NCBI GenBank assembly: GCA_020632955.1
Contig: JACKEO010000002.1
Coordinates: forward strand, 310,001 to 374,000
DNA: 64,000 nt
Source of the DNA: Alphaproteobacteria bacterium
GTDB taxonomy: Bacteria > Myxococcota_A > UBA796 > GCA-2862545
Direction of reading: 5' to 3'
The notes under the pieces were generated by a model. That model did not search any database and was not told the DNA's origin. It was given only the letters and a program-made list of their open reading frames with translations. Below, one piece after another: positions 38,671 through 45,983 of this stretch. Made by a program: the position numbers and the translations under genes. Position 1 is the first letter of the stretch; the number at the start of each line of letters is the position of its first letter.

Positions 38671-40224
38671 TCAGGGACGCCAGAGCGTGCTGCTCGCGTT
38701 CACCAGGCCCAGGAACTCGGTCTTCTCGGGGCCCCGCGCGGCGGGCGGCCAGGCCTCCGACGCCAGCGCGTGCACCTCGGCGAACGGCGCCCCCTCGCTG
38801 TGCGGGCTGCGCCGGAGGATCTCGGCCCACTCCGCCACGGCGGCCCCGAAGCGGAAGCTGGGCGAGGCCTGGGCGAGGGTCCCGTGGCCGTCCTCCACGT
38901 CCAGCGACCAGGTCTGCTCGGTGCTGGCGCCGCCCTCGGGGGGCTTGTGGCGCAGGTGCACCTCGGCGAGCGGGCCGGCGGCGCCCGGGGCCAGGTCCAC
39001 CTCGTAGAAGGCGGTGACCCCGTGGCCCGCGCCGATCTCGCCGGCGTCCTTCGTGTCGTCGGCGAAGTCCTCGTGGGCGAGCACCCGGTTCTCGTACCCG
39101 ATGAGCCGCCAGCGCTCGACCGCGGCCGGGTCGAAGGCCACCTGGATCTTCACGTCCTTGGCCACCACCTGCAGGGTGCTCACGAGCCGGTCGCCCAGCA
39201 CCCGCAGGGCCTCGTTCCGCGAGTCCACGAAGGCGTGGTTGCCGTCGCCCCGGTCGGCCAGCTGCTCGAGGAAGGCCTCCTGGGTGTTCCGCATCCCGAA
39301 GCCGAGGGTGGTGAGGAAGATGCCCTGGTCGCGCCAGGACTCGACCTCCCGGATGAGGGACTCGCCCGTGAGGCCCACGTTGAAGTCCCCGTCGGTGGCG
39401 AGCACCACGCGGTTGATGCCGCCGGTGACGAAGGCCTGCTTCGCGAGCTGGTAGGCCCGGCGGATGCCGGCCTCGCCGTTCGTGGAGCCCCCCGCCTGCA
39501 GCGCGTCGATCGCGTCGAGGATCGTGGACTTGTGGGCCGCCTCGGTGGGCTCGAGCACCACGCGTTCGGCGCCGGCGTACACCACGATGCCGAGGGTGTC
39601 GGCGGGGCCCAGCTTGTCGATCAGCTGCGACAGCGACCACTTCACGAGGCCCAGCTTGTCGGGTGCGTTCATCGACCCCGACACGTCGATCAGGAAGACG
39701 AGGTTCGCCGGCTTGCGCTGGTCGGGGGGCACCGTCTTCGACTGGAGGTGGATGCGGAGCAGCTCCACGTCGGGCGCGGGTCCGAAGGGGGCCGGCGCCA
39801 GCTCGAGGTGCACGGTGAAGGGCTCGTCGCCCTGGGGACCCGCGTCCTCGTAGCGGAAGTAGTTCACGAACTCCTCGGTGCGCACCGTGGAGGGCGCGGG
39901 CAGCACGCCGCGGCCGATCTCCCGCCGGGCGAGCGAGTAGCTGGCGCTGTCGACGTCCACCGAGAAGGTCGACAGCGCGTCCTGCGTGGTGTCGACCCAG
40001 GGGTTCGTGGGGACGGTCTCGCCGGGCACGCCCGTGTCGTCGCGGGGCTCCCCCTCGTCGTCCGCGGCCGTGTCGGTCCCGTCGGGCGTCGCGGTGTCCT
40101 CGTAGCGGCTCGTGCCGTCGCCGTCGTAGTCCCCCACGTCGGAGTCGGCGGCGGACCAGGAGTCCTTGTCGGAGGCCGTGCCGCAGGCCGCGAGCACCAG
40201 CATCGGGATCAGGGTCGAGCGCAT
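38671..40224 (-). CDS. von Willebrand factor A lipoprotein
   Basis: 517 residues. Lipobox LAAC is followed by a long acidic linker (about 16-75). Then come the VWF N-terminal domain (DALSTFSVDVDSASYSLARR, about 80-160) and a VWA domain (about 170-350) with the metal-ion-dependent adhesion site DVSGSMN and later STNGEAGI and ATDGDFNVG. The C-terminal DUF3520-like domain runs to the end (VKIQVAFDPAAVERWRLIGY ... EILRRSPHSEGAPF). MIDAS residues (Asp, Ser, Ser, Thr, Asp) are complete, so it should bind a divalent cation and a protein ligand at the surface. The ATG at 40224 has GGGGAGG upstream. Confidence 0.93.
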   Translation of the reverse strand: MRSTLIPMLVLAACGTASDKDSWSAADSDVGDYDGDGTSRYEDTATPDGTDTAADDEGEPRDDTGVPGETVPTNPWVDTTQDALSTFSVDVDSASYSLARREIGRGVLPAPSTVRTEEFVNYFRYEDAGPQGDEPFTVHLELAPAPFGPAPDVELLRIHLQSKTVPPDQRKPANLVFLIDVSGSMNAPDKLGLVKWSLSQLIDKLGPADTLGIVVYAGAERVVLEPTEAAHKSTILDAIDALQAGGSTNGEAGIRRAYQLAKQAFVTGGINRVVLATDGDFNVGLTGESLIREVESWRDQGIFLTTLGFGMRNTQEAFLEQLADRGDGNHAFVDSRNEALRVLGDRLVSTLQVVAKDVKIQVAFDPAAVERWRLIGYENRVLAHEDFADDTKDAGEIGAGHGVTAFYEVDLAPGAAGPLAEVHLRHKPPEGGASTEQTWSLDVEDGHGTLAQASPSFRFGAAVAEWAEILRRSPHSEGAPFAEVHALASEAWPPAARGPEKTEFLGLVNASSTLWRP

Positions 40225-40352
40225 GTCCACCTCCCCGTGGTCTGCGGGGCGGAGGGCAGGCGGCGTGCCGAACCGCGACGATCCCCTTCGCGACGGGATC
40301 GCGTCAGGGCGGGTCGCCGCGATCGCGACATCGGTGTCGCGGTGGACCGAGG

Positions 40353-41444
40353 TCAGGGCGCGACGAAGGCCGCCTTGAGCTGGAACTCCTGCCCGCGGCC
40401 CTCCTGCCACACCACGAAGGCGTGGTCGGCGTCGGCCCGGACCACGCGCAGCGGGTAGGGCGCCGGCACGTCGTCGGCCGCGAGCTCCACCTGGCCCACC
40501 AGCGCCCCCTCGGCGTCCACGCGGCCGAGGTGGAGGCTGCCGTAGAAGCCGTCCACCTGCGCGTACCACCCCACGAAGGCGCCCTCGTCGGTGGCCGCGA
40601 TCGACAGGCCCGTGGGCGGCGCGTCGGTGCGGGTGAGGCGGCTCCCCTCCCCCGCGGGCGCCACCTTCAGGCCCTTGGGCACGAGGTGACCGAGCCAGGC
40701 CGTGTCGCCCCACGCGCTCACCGCGGGCACCTGCCCCTCCGGAGCCAGGCGCTGCAGAACGCCGTCGCCGTCGCGCCACCACACCTCGTCGCCGCGCTGC
40801 CAGGCCGCCACCACCGCACCCGACCCCGCCACGTCCACCGACGGCAGGCTGTCGCCCTCCCCCGGATCTCCGCCCACGGCCTCGTCGGCCACGAGGGCGC
40901 CGTCGGCGTCGAGCGTGAGCAGGTGGGTCTCGAAGACCGTGGACCCCGCAGCGGCCACCGCCACCACGAAGCCGTCGGGCGAGGCGGCCACCGCCGGCAT
41001 CCACGCGCTGCCCGTGGCGTCGAGCTCGCGCCGCTTCCCGAGCGCCTGGCCGGTGACCGGATCGAAGAGGCGCCAGCGCACCCGGAGGTTCCGCTCCCCG
41101 CCCACGTCGGCCTGCCAGGCCACCAGCACGCCGTCCTCGCGCACCGCGATGGCGGGGTCGAGGTCGTTGGCCTCGCTGTCGCTGACCGGGAGCGGCCCCA
41201 CGTCCACCGTGCCGTCGCAGCCCAGGTGGGCCAGCCACACGTCGAAGGCGCTGGAGCCCTCGCGGACGCGGTTCCAGGCCACCCAGGCGCCCCGCGCGTC
41301 CACGGCGCCGTACCCGTGGATCTGCGTGGGCGGGCCTGCGGCGTCGGGCAGGAGCACCCCCTCGGGGAGGGAGGGGCACTGCACGCCGCGCACGCCACCG
41401 GAGGGCGCGCAGGCCGCGAGGAGGGGGAGCAGGAGCAGGCGCAC
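40353..41444 (-). CDS. Putative beta-propeller lipoprotein
   Basis: 363 residues. A very short leader (GTG start, RLLLLPLLAAC) gives lipobox LAAC at residue 12. The rest contains about six repeats of the form WVAWNRVREGSSAFDVWLAH, VLVAWQADVGGERNLRVRW, FVVAVAAAGSTVFETHLL and FVGWYAQVDGFYGSLHLG. Each is a four-strand blade, so a six-bladed propeller is likely. No enzyme signature is seen. The GTG at 41444 has GGAGG four bases upstream. It is followed on the same strand by the VWA lipoprotein across a 128-bp gap; both may be surface-binding proteins. Confidence 0.78.
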   Translation of the reverse strand: MRLLLLPLLAACAPSGGVRGVQCPSLPEGVLLPDAAGPPTQIHGYGAVDARGAWVAWNRVREGSSAFDVWLAHLGCDGTVDVGPLPVSDSEANDLDPAIAVREDGVLVAWQADVGGERNLRVRWRLFDPVTGQALGKRRELDATGSAWMPAVAASPDGFVVAVAAAGSTVFETHLLTLDADGALVADEAVGGDPGEGDSLPSVDVAGSGAVVAAWQRGDEVWWRDGDGVLQRLAPEGQVPAVSAWGDTAWLGHLVPKGLKVAPAGEGSRLTRTDAPPTGLSIAATDEGAFVGWYAQVDGFYGSLHLGRVDAEGALVGQVELAADDVPAPYPLRVVRADADHAFVVWQEGRGQEFQLKAAFVAP

Positions 41445-41470
41445 ACGACCTCCGTCGAGGGCCTGCCCTA

Positions 41471-42232
41471 TCACCCGAGGAGCTTCGGCAGCTCCATCCC
41501 CAGCTGCACCACCGCGAGCACCAGCACCAGCACGGCGAAGCCCTGGCGCAGGCGACGCGGAGGCACCCGCTCGGCCACGGCCGCCCCCAGCAGGGAGCCC
41601 ACCACGGCGGCCGCGGTGATCGTGAGCGTGAGCTCCACGTCCATCGACACGTGGCTGGCGTGCCCCAGCCACCCGGCCGAGGACTTCATCGCGATCACCA
41701 GCAGCGAGGTGCCCACGGCGTGCCGCATCGGCAGGCCCCCGAGGAGCACGAGGGCCGGCACGACGAGGAAGCCGCCCCCTGCCCCCACCAGTCCGGTGAC
41801 GGCACCCACCACGAGGCCATCGGCCACGATGCGCCAGCCGCCACGGACATGCGCCGGTGCCTCGCCCTCGTCGGGCTCCGGTCGCGGACGCAGCATCGCC
41901 ACGCCCGTGGCGAGCATCATCCCCGCGAACAGCAGCAGCAGCGTGGTGCCCGACAGGAAGCCGGCCACCCAGCCGCCGCCGTAGGCCCCCACCATGCCGG
42001 CGAGGCCGAAGCGCAGGGCGATGCCCCAGGCGACGTTCCCGGCCCGCGCGTGCCGGAGCATCGCCACCGCGGCCGTCACGCCCACCACGACGAGCGAGGT
42101 GGCGATGGCCTCCTTCGCGTCGACCCCGAGGACGTACACGAGCAGCGGGACGGTGAGGATGGAGCCCCCACCGCCCAGCAGCCCGAGCGCGACCCCGACG
42201 AGCAGGGCGCCCACCAGCGCGACGGCGCTCAC
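41471..42232 (-). CDS. TauE/SafE family sulfite/organosulfur exporter
   Basis: 253 residues with seven or eight hydrophobic helices. The two family motifs are visible: GLLGGGGSILTVPLLVYVLG near the N-terminus and its duplicate GLVGAGGGFLVVPALVLLGG at about residue 145, plus AIATSLVVVG and AVGTSLLVIAMKS. Such inner-membrane carriers export sulfite, sulfoacetate or thiosulfate. The GTG at 42232 overlaps the TGA of the rhodanese gene (42229-42232), tying it to the persulfide dioxygenase operon and pointing to sulfite export after sulfide/persulfide oxidation. Confidence 0.92.
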   Translation of the reverse strand: MSAVALVGALLVGVALGLLGGGGSILTVPLLVYVLGVDAKEAIATSLVVVGVTAAVAMLRHARAGNVAWGIALRFGLAGMVGAYGGGWVAGFLSGTTLLLLFAGMMLATGVAMLRPRPEPDEGEAPAHVRGGWRIVADGLVVGAVTGLVGAGGGFLVVPALVLLGGLPMRHAVGTSLLVIAMKSSAGWLGHASHVSMDVELTLTITAAAVVGSLLGAAVAERVPPRRLRQGFAVLVLVLAVVQLGMELPKLLG

Positions 42233-42597
42233 CGGCCGTGCTCCACCGGCAGCGACAGGCCGGACCAGGCGAGCATGCCGCCGTCGAGGTTGAAGACCTC
42301 CCGGGCGCCGGCCCGGGCGAGCATCGCGGCGGCGTGGGCGGAGCGACCGCCGGAGCGGCAGACCACCAGCAGCGGCCGGGCCTCGGAGGCCACCTCGTGC
42401 GCGCGCTGCGGGACGGCCCCGAGCGGCAGGAGCTCGGCGCCGGGCACGTGCCCGAGGGGGCCGGTGTACTCGGAGGGCTCCCGCACGTCGATCACGCGGA
42501 AGACCCCGAGGTTCCTGGCCGCCACGGCGGGCGGCAGGTCCTGGAAGCCCGCGGCGTGGGGGCGGGCGTGGGCGACGACGTCGGACGAGACGGACAT
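42229..42597 (-). CDS. Single-domain rhodanese sulfurtransferase
   Basis: 122 residues. RVIDVREPSEYTGPLGHVPGA is the CH2-type entry motif, and VCRSGGRS holds the active-site Cys in a six-residue loop (CRSGGRS), followed by FNLDGGMLAW near the C-terminus. It transfers sulfane sulfur between thiols; next to a persulfide dioxygenase it should move sulfur to or from glutathione persulfide. It lies 16 bp after that gene and overlaps the exporter gene by four bases. Cytoplasmic. Confidence 0.94.
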   Translation of the reverse strand: MSVSSDVVAHARPHAAGFQDLPPAVAARNLGVFRVIDVREPSEYTGPLGHVPGAELLPLGAVPQRAHEVASEARPLLVVCRSGGRSAHAAAMLARAGAREVFNLDGGMLAWSGLSLPVEHGR

Positions 42598-42613
42598 GAC
42601 GTGCTCCAGGGGT

Positions 42614-43309
42614 TCAGCCCTGCGGCGTGGTGCCGCAGGCCTGGTTGGCGGGCAGGGCCCGGTCGATGTGCTTGGGGTAGGGCAGGTCGAGGGCGTCCAT
42701 GATGCGGACGAACTCGTCGCGCGTGCGTCCCCCGCCGAGCCGCGGGTTCTTCGCGAGCTCCTGCTTCACGGTGGACACGGTGTCGCCCTTGTAGTCGTGG
42801 CCCGGGTAGACCAGCGTGTCGGGCGGCAGCGAGAAGACGTTGGCGTGCAGGCCGTCGTAGAGCCGACCGGCGTCGCCCTGCTGGAAGTCGGTGCGGCCGC
42901 AGCCGCCGATGAAGAGCGTGTCGCCGGTGAAGACGCGGTCGCGCATCACGTACACGACGTCGGCCGAGGTGTGGCCGGGCGTCAGCCGGGCCTCGAGCTC
43001 CAGGTCGCCCACCCGGAAGACCTGGCCGTGGGCGGCGTGCACGTCGGCGCAGGCCACGTTCGCGCCCTCGCCCACCACCGTCTTCGCGCCGAGGCGCTCG
43101 CGGAGGGCACCGGCGCCGGTGACGTGGTCGGCGTGGACGTGGGTGTCGAGCGCCCACACGAGGCGGAGCCCGAGCTGGTCGAGCAGGGCCACGTAGGCGT
43201 CCACGTGCTCCAGCACGGGGTCGACGAGGGCGGCCTCGCGCGTGGTCTCGTCGGCCACCAGGTAGGTGTAGGTCGACGTCTCGGGGTCGAAGAGCTGGCG
43301 GAAGATCAT
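42614..43309 (-). CDS. Persulfide dioxygenase (ETHE1-like metallo-beta-lactamase fold)
   Basis: 231 residues, normal length. THVHADHVTG supplies the H-x-H-x-D-H metal site, with TPGHTSADVVYV, FTGDTLFIGGCGRTDFQQGD and YPGHDYKGDTVST providing the remaining iron ligands (His, Asp, His) and the ETHE1-type signature. It oxidises glutathione persulfide to sulfite with O2 in the cytoplasm. The ATG at 43309 follows AGGAGG. It is the first gene of a three-gene operon (dioxygenase, rhodanese, TauE/SafE). A -24/-12 promoter lies just upstream and the activator gene is divergent, so expression should be induced by reactive sulfur. Confidence 0.93.
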   Translation of the reverse strand: MIFRQLFDPETSTYTYLVADETTREAALVDPVLEHVDAYVALLDQLGLRLVWALDTHVHADHVTGAGALRERLGAKTVVGEGANVACADVHAAHGQVFRVGDLELEARLTPGHTSADVVYVMRDRVFTGDTLFIGGCGRTDFQQGDAGRLYDGLHANVFSLPPDTLVYPGHDYKGDTVSTVKQELAKNPRLGGGRTRDEFVRIMDALDLPYPKHIDRALPANQACGTTPQG

Positions 43310-43339
43310 GGGGACCTCCTGGGGTTCGTCGGTCCCGGT

Positions 43340-43355
43340 TCCAAGCAGCGTGCCA
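43340..43355 (-). promoter_or_regulatory. Sigma-54 (-24/-12) promoter of the persulfide dioxygenase operon
   Basis: On the minus strand TGGCACG (43355-43349), four bases, then TTGGA (43344-43340) matches the consensus TGGCACG-N4-TTGCW at all but one position with exact spacing. A start about 12 bp further on leaves a leader of roughly 20 nt containing AGGAGG before the ATG at 43309. Confidence 0.78.
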
Positions 43356-43400
43356 GTCGGTGGTCCACGGACGAACCGCGCATCTTCCGCGTCGCGTTGC

Positions 43401-43443
43401 ATTCCATGTTCCATCATGTTCCATGTTTCGTGGAACATGGAAC
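43401..43443. promoter_or_regulatory. Upstream activator sites: three copies of GTTCCATGTTCC
   Basis: Near-identical 12-mers occur at 43401-43412 (11 of 12 bases), 43418-43429 (11 of 12) and, inverted, at 43432-43443 (exact GGAACATGGAAC). The last two form a palindrome with a 2-bp centre. They lie 45-105 bp upstream of the sigma-54 promoter and just before the activator's own start, as enhancer sites for a bacterial enhancer-binding protein would. Confidence 0.75.
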
Positions 43444-43462
43444 GCGCACGAGGAGGCCCCGG

Positions 43463-44788
43463 GTGACCACCGCGGATCTGCCGAGCTGGCTCGCCCGGGT
43501 GGGCGCGGCGCGGGCCTTCGAGACGCTGGCGGGCCTCGCCGCCGAGGGCGCGGTGGTCGCGGTGGACGGCCAGGGCCGGGTGGCCTTCTGGGGCGGACGC
43601 GCCGAGTCCCTGCTCGGCTGGCGGGGCGACGAGGTGCTGGGGCGTGCCTGTCCCGAGGGCCTGCTCTGCGAGGTGGGGCCCGACGGACCGGAGCCGCGTC
43701 CCTTCGGCACGGTGGTCGAGCTGCCGCGCCACGACGGCACGCCCGTGCGGGTGCGGCAGGTCACCCACGTCTTCCCCGGGGACGCCGGCGCGCTGCACGT
43801 GCTCACGCCCACCCAGGCCAGCCCGTCGGTGTCCACCGTGACGGCCCCGCCCGACGCCGTGCGCTTCCACGGCCTGCTCACCCGGGCGCCCGCGATGATC
43901 CGGGCCATCGAGACCATCCGGAACGTCGCCGAGACCGACGTCACCGTGCTGGTGCGCGGCGAGAGCGGCACGGGCAAGGAGCTGGTGGCCCGGGCACTGC
44001 ACGCCGAGAGCCGGCGCGCCGACGGGCCCTTCGTTGCCGTGAACTGCGGCGCCCTCGCCCCCACCCTCCTCGAGGACGAGCTCTTCGGCCACGTGCGGGG
44101 CGCCTTCACCGGGGCCGAGCACGATCGCGCCGGCATCTTCGCCCAGGCCGACGGCGGCACCCTCTTCCTCGACGAGGTGGCCGAGCTGGCCCCCGACCTG
44201 CAGACCCGGCTGCTGCGCGTGCTGCAGGAGCGCACCGTGGTGCCCCTGGGCGCCCAGGTGGCGCTGCCCGTGGACCTGCGCGTGGTGGCGGCCACCCACC
44301 GGTCGCTGCGCGCCGAGGTGCGCGCGGGGCGCTTCCGCGAGGACCTGCTCTACCGGCTGCGCGTGGTCCCCCTCTTCCTGCCGCCCCTGCGCGAGCGTCG
44401 GGAGGACGTGGACCTGCTGCTGCGCCACGCCATCGCCGAGCACAACCTGCGGGGGCCACGCCGCGTGGACGCGGTCACCCCCGAGGCGATGCGCGCGCTG
44501 CTCGACCACGGCTGGCCGGGGAACGTCCGCGAGCTCCTCAACGTGGTGGACTACGCCTTCGCCGTGGGACGCGGCGCGATCCTCGACGTGGAGGACCTGC
44601 CGCCCGAGCTCAGGGAGTCCCTGCCCTCCACGCCGGCGCCGTCGACGCGCAGCGCCCACGACGCCCGCCGCGCGGCCCTCCTCGACGCCCTCGCCGCCGC
44701 GGGGGGCGATCTCGCGCGGGCGGCCGAGCTCCTCGGCGTGAGCCGCACCACCCTGTGGCGATGGCGCAAGGAGCTGGGCCTGGGCTGA
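43463..44788 (+). CDS. Sigma-54-dependent activator (PAS-AAA+-Fis), FisR-like
   Basis: 441 residues. About 20-115 is a PAS-type sensor (VVAVDGQGRVAFWGGRAESL) holding two cysteines, Cys63 and Cys69 (ACPEGLLC). The AAA+ domain (about 137-365) has Walker A GESGTGKE (166-173), the sigma-54 contact GAFTGA (213-218) and Walker B GTLFLDEV. A Fis-type helix-turn-helix ends the protein (AAELLGVSRTTLWRWRKELG). The characterised activator FisR senses polysulfide through cysteines in its N-terminal domain and switches on persulfide dioxygenase genes; position and cysteines suggest the same job here. The GTG at 43463 has GAGGAGG upstream. The enhancer sites overlap its own leader. Confidence 0.92.
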   Translation: MTTADLPSWLARVGAARAFETLAGLAAEGAVVAVDGQGRVAFWGGRAESLLGWRGDEVLGRACPEGLLCEVGPDGPEPRPFGTVVELPRHDGTPVRVRQVTHVFPGDAGALHVLTPTQASPSVSTVTAPPDAVRFHGLLTRAPAMIRAIETIRNVAETDVTVLVRGESGTGKELVARALHAESRRADGPFVAVNCGALAPTLLEDELFGHVRGAFTGAEHDRAGIFAQADGGTLFLDEVAELAPDLQTRLLRVLQERTVVPLGAQVALPVDLRVVAATHRSLRAEVRAGRFREDLLYRLRVVPLFLPPLRERREDVDLLLRHAIAEHNLRGPRRVDAVTPEAMRALLDHGWPGNVRELLNVVDYAFAVGRGAILDVEDLPPELRESLPSTPAPSTRSAHDARRAALLDALAAAGGDLARAAELLGVSRTTLWRWRKELGLG

Positions 44789-44821
44789 GACGGCGTCGCC
44801 CGTGCGCACGGCGCCGGACAC

Positions 44822-44837
44822 GCCCCCTTCCGGGGGC
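44822..44837 (+). terminator. Short GC hairpin after the sigma-54 activator
   Basis: GCCCCC-TTCC-GGGGGC forms a 6-bp stem with a 4-nt loop 33 bp after the activator stop and 45 bp before the next ATG. No T-tract follows; a weak terminator or chance. Confidence 0.35.
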
Positions 44838-44882
44838 CCCCGGCGTCGGGTAGGGTGCCACGACCGATCAGGGGACCTGACC

Positions 44883-45971
44883 ATGCCCTCCCGCGTGCCC
44901 AGCCGTCTGCCGTCCGTGGCGCTGACCGCAGGTCTCCTCGGCTGCGCGCAGGGCCAGATCAAGAACCTGTTCGATGTCGACACCGACGCGGGGCGGGGAG
45001 ACTCGGCCCCGAGCACCTCCGGGTGGGGCGACAGCGGCGACTCCGGGTCTGGAGGCGGCGGCAAGACGGGCGACTCGGGCAGCGCCGGCGACTCCGGCAC
45101 CACCGGCGACTCCGGCAGTGGGGGCGACTCCGGCACCACCGGCGACTCCGGCACCACCGGCGACTCCGGCAGCGGGGGCGACTCCGGCAGCGGGGGCGAC
45201 TCCGGCGACTCCGGGTCCGGCATCGACACCGTGCACACCGGCAACTGGGACCCGTACTTCCACGTCACCGGCATGGTCTTCACGGCGGCCATCGCGGTGG
45301 ACGGCTCGGGCAGCGTGGTGCCCTGGTACACCTTCTACGGCGCCTCGTGGATCGACGTGCCCACCGCCTTCGAGATCCGGTTCTACGACAGCGCGAACCG
45401 CACCTGTACGCTCGGCTACCAGCTGCCGCCGGCCTCCACGGCGTGGGCCGAGCTGTCGAACCCCTCGGGCTCCGACGCCACCGTGTACGCCTGGCTGCAG
45501 GCCACGGGGCAGCGCGCGGGCATCCGCATCCAGAACGGCGCCTACGCGCCCTACGGTCCGGTGGACGCCCAGGGCCTCCCCTGCTCCCTCGACCCCGCCA
45601 TCTGGACGAGCGATCCCCACGCCTACGCCCTCGATCTCGGAGGCACGGGGCAGCCCGCCTACATCGGCTTCGGCGGCACGCTCGACGCGGACGGGCAGAC
45701 CTTCGTCACGGCCGTGGCGGGCCAGAACGGCCTCCCGGCCGCGGCGTCCTGGCTCGGAGGGCGGCTCCAGCTGGGCTGGACCTGGAGCACCGGGGGCGGC
45801 GGCACGTCCTCCCAGAGCAGCGGCGCCGCGTTCGGCACGGTGCTCGACGTCACCTTGCGTCGCCAGTCCAGCGCCACCAAGGTGAACCCCGCCACCATCC
45901 CCGGCACGGGGCCCCTCCCGCGCGGCGTGTACGACGTCTTCGCCGCCATCAACCTGTCGTTCAACCCGTAG
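44883..45971 (+). CDS. Lipoprotein with GDSGxx repeat linker
   Basis: 362 residues. Leader with lipobox LLGC (Cys21), then QIKNLFDVDTD, a Gly/Ser/Asp linker of seven GDSGTT/GDSGSG hexapeptides (18-bp DNA repeats at 45069-45194), and a C-terminal globular region of about 240 residues. That region is beta-rich and aromatic (DPYFHVTGMVFTAAIAVDGS, VPWYTFYGASWIDVPTAFEI), with few charges and two Cys residues (RTCTLGYQ, LPCSLDP). No family is recognised. The K-N-L segment after the Cys also occurs in the glycine-rich lipoprotein at 33349, so both may be handled by the same export route. The ATG at 44883 has AGGGGA upstream. Confidence 0.8.
   Translation: MPSRVPSRLPSVALTAGLLGCAQGQIKNLFDVDTDAGRGDSAPSTSGWGDSGDSGSGGGGKTGDSGSAGDSGTTGDSGSGGDSGTTGDSGTTGDSGSGGDSGSGGDSGDSGSGIDTVHTGNWDPYFHVTGMVFTAAIAVDGSGSVVPWYTFYGASWIDVPTAFEIRFYDSANRTCTLGYQLPPASTAWAELSNPSGSDATVYAWLQATGQRAGIRIQNGAYAPYGPVDAQGLPCSLDPAIWTSDPHAYALDLGGTGQPAYIGFGGTLDADGQTFVTAVAGQNGLPAAASWLGGRLQLGWTWSTGGGGTSSQSSGAAFGTVLDVTLRRQSSATKVNPATIPGTGPLPRGVYDVFAAINLSFNP
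45069..45194 (+). repeat. Seven 18-bp tandem repeats inside a lipoprotein gene
   Basis: Units begin GGCGACTC(C/G)GGC and end ACCACC or AGCGGG, encoding GDSGTT, GDSGSG or GDSGSA hexapeptides. Units differ at a few positions only, so copy number could change by slippage without breaking the frame and would alter the length of the linker. Confidence 0.85.
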
Positions 45972-45983
45972 GACGGGGCTCGG

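Noticed and set aside
42614..43309. Annotation as glyoxalase II
   Set aside because: The metal-site context and the FIGGCGRTDFQQGD stretch are those of ETHE1-type persulfide dioxygenases, and the rhodanese/TauE context agrees.
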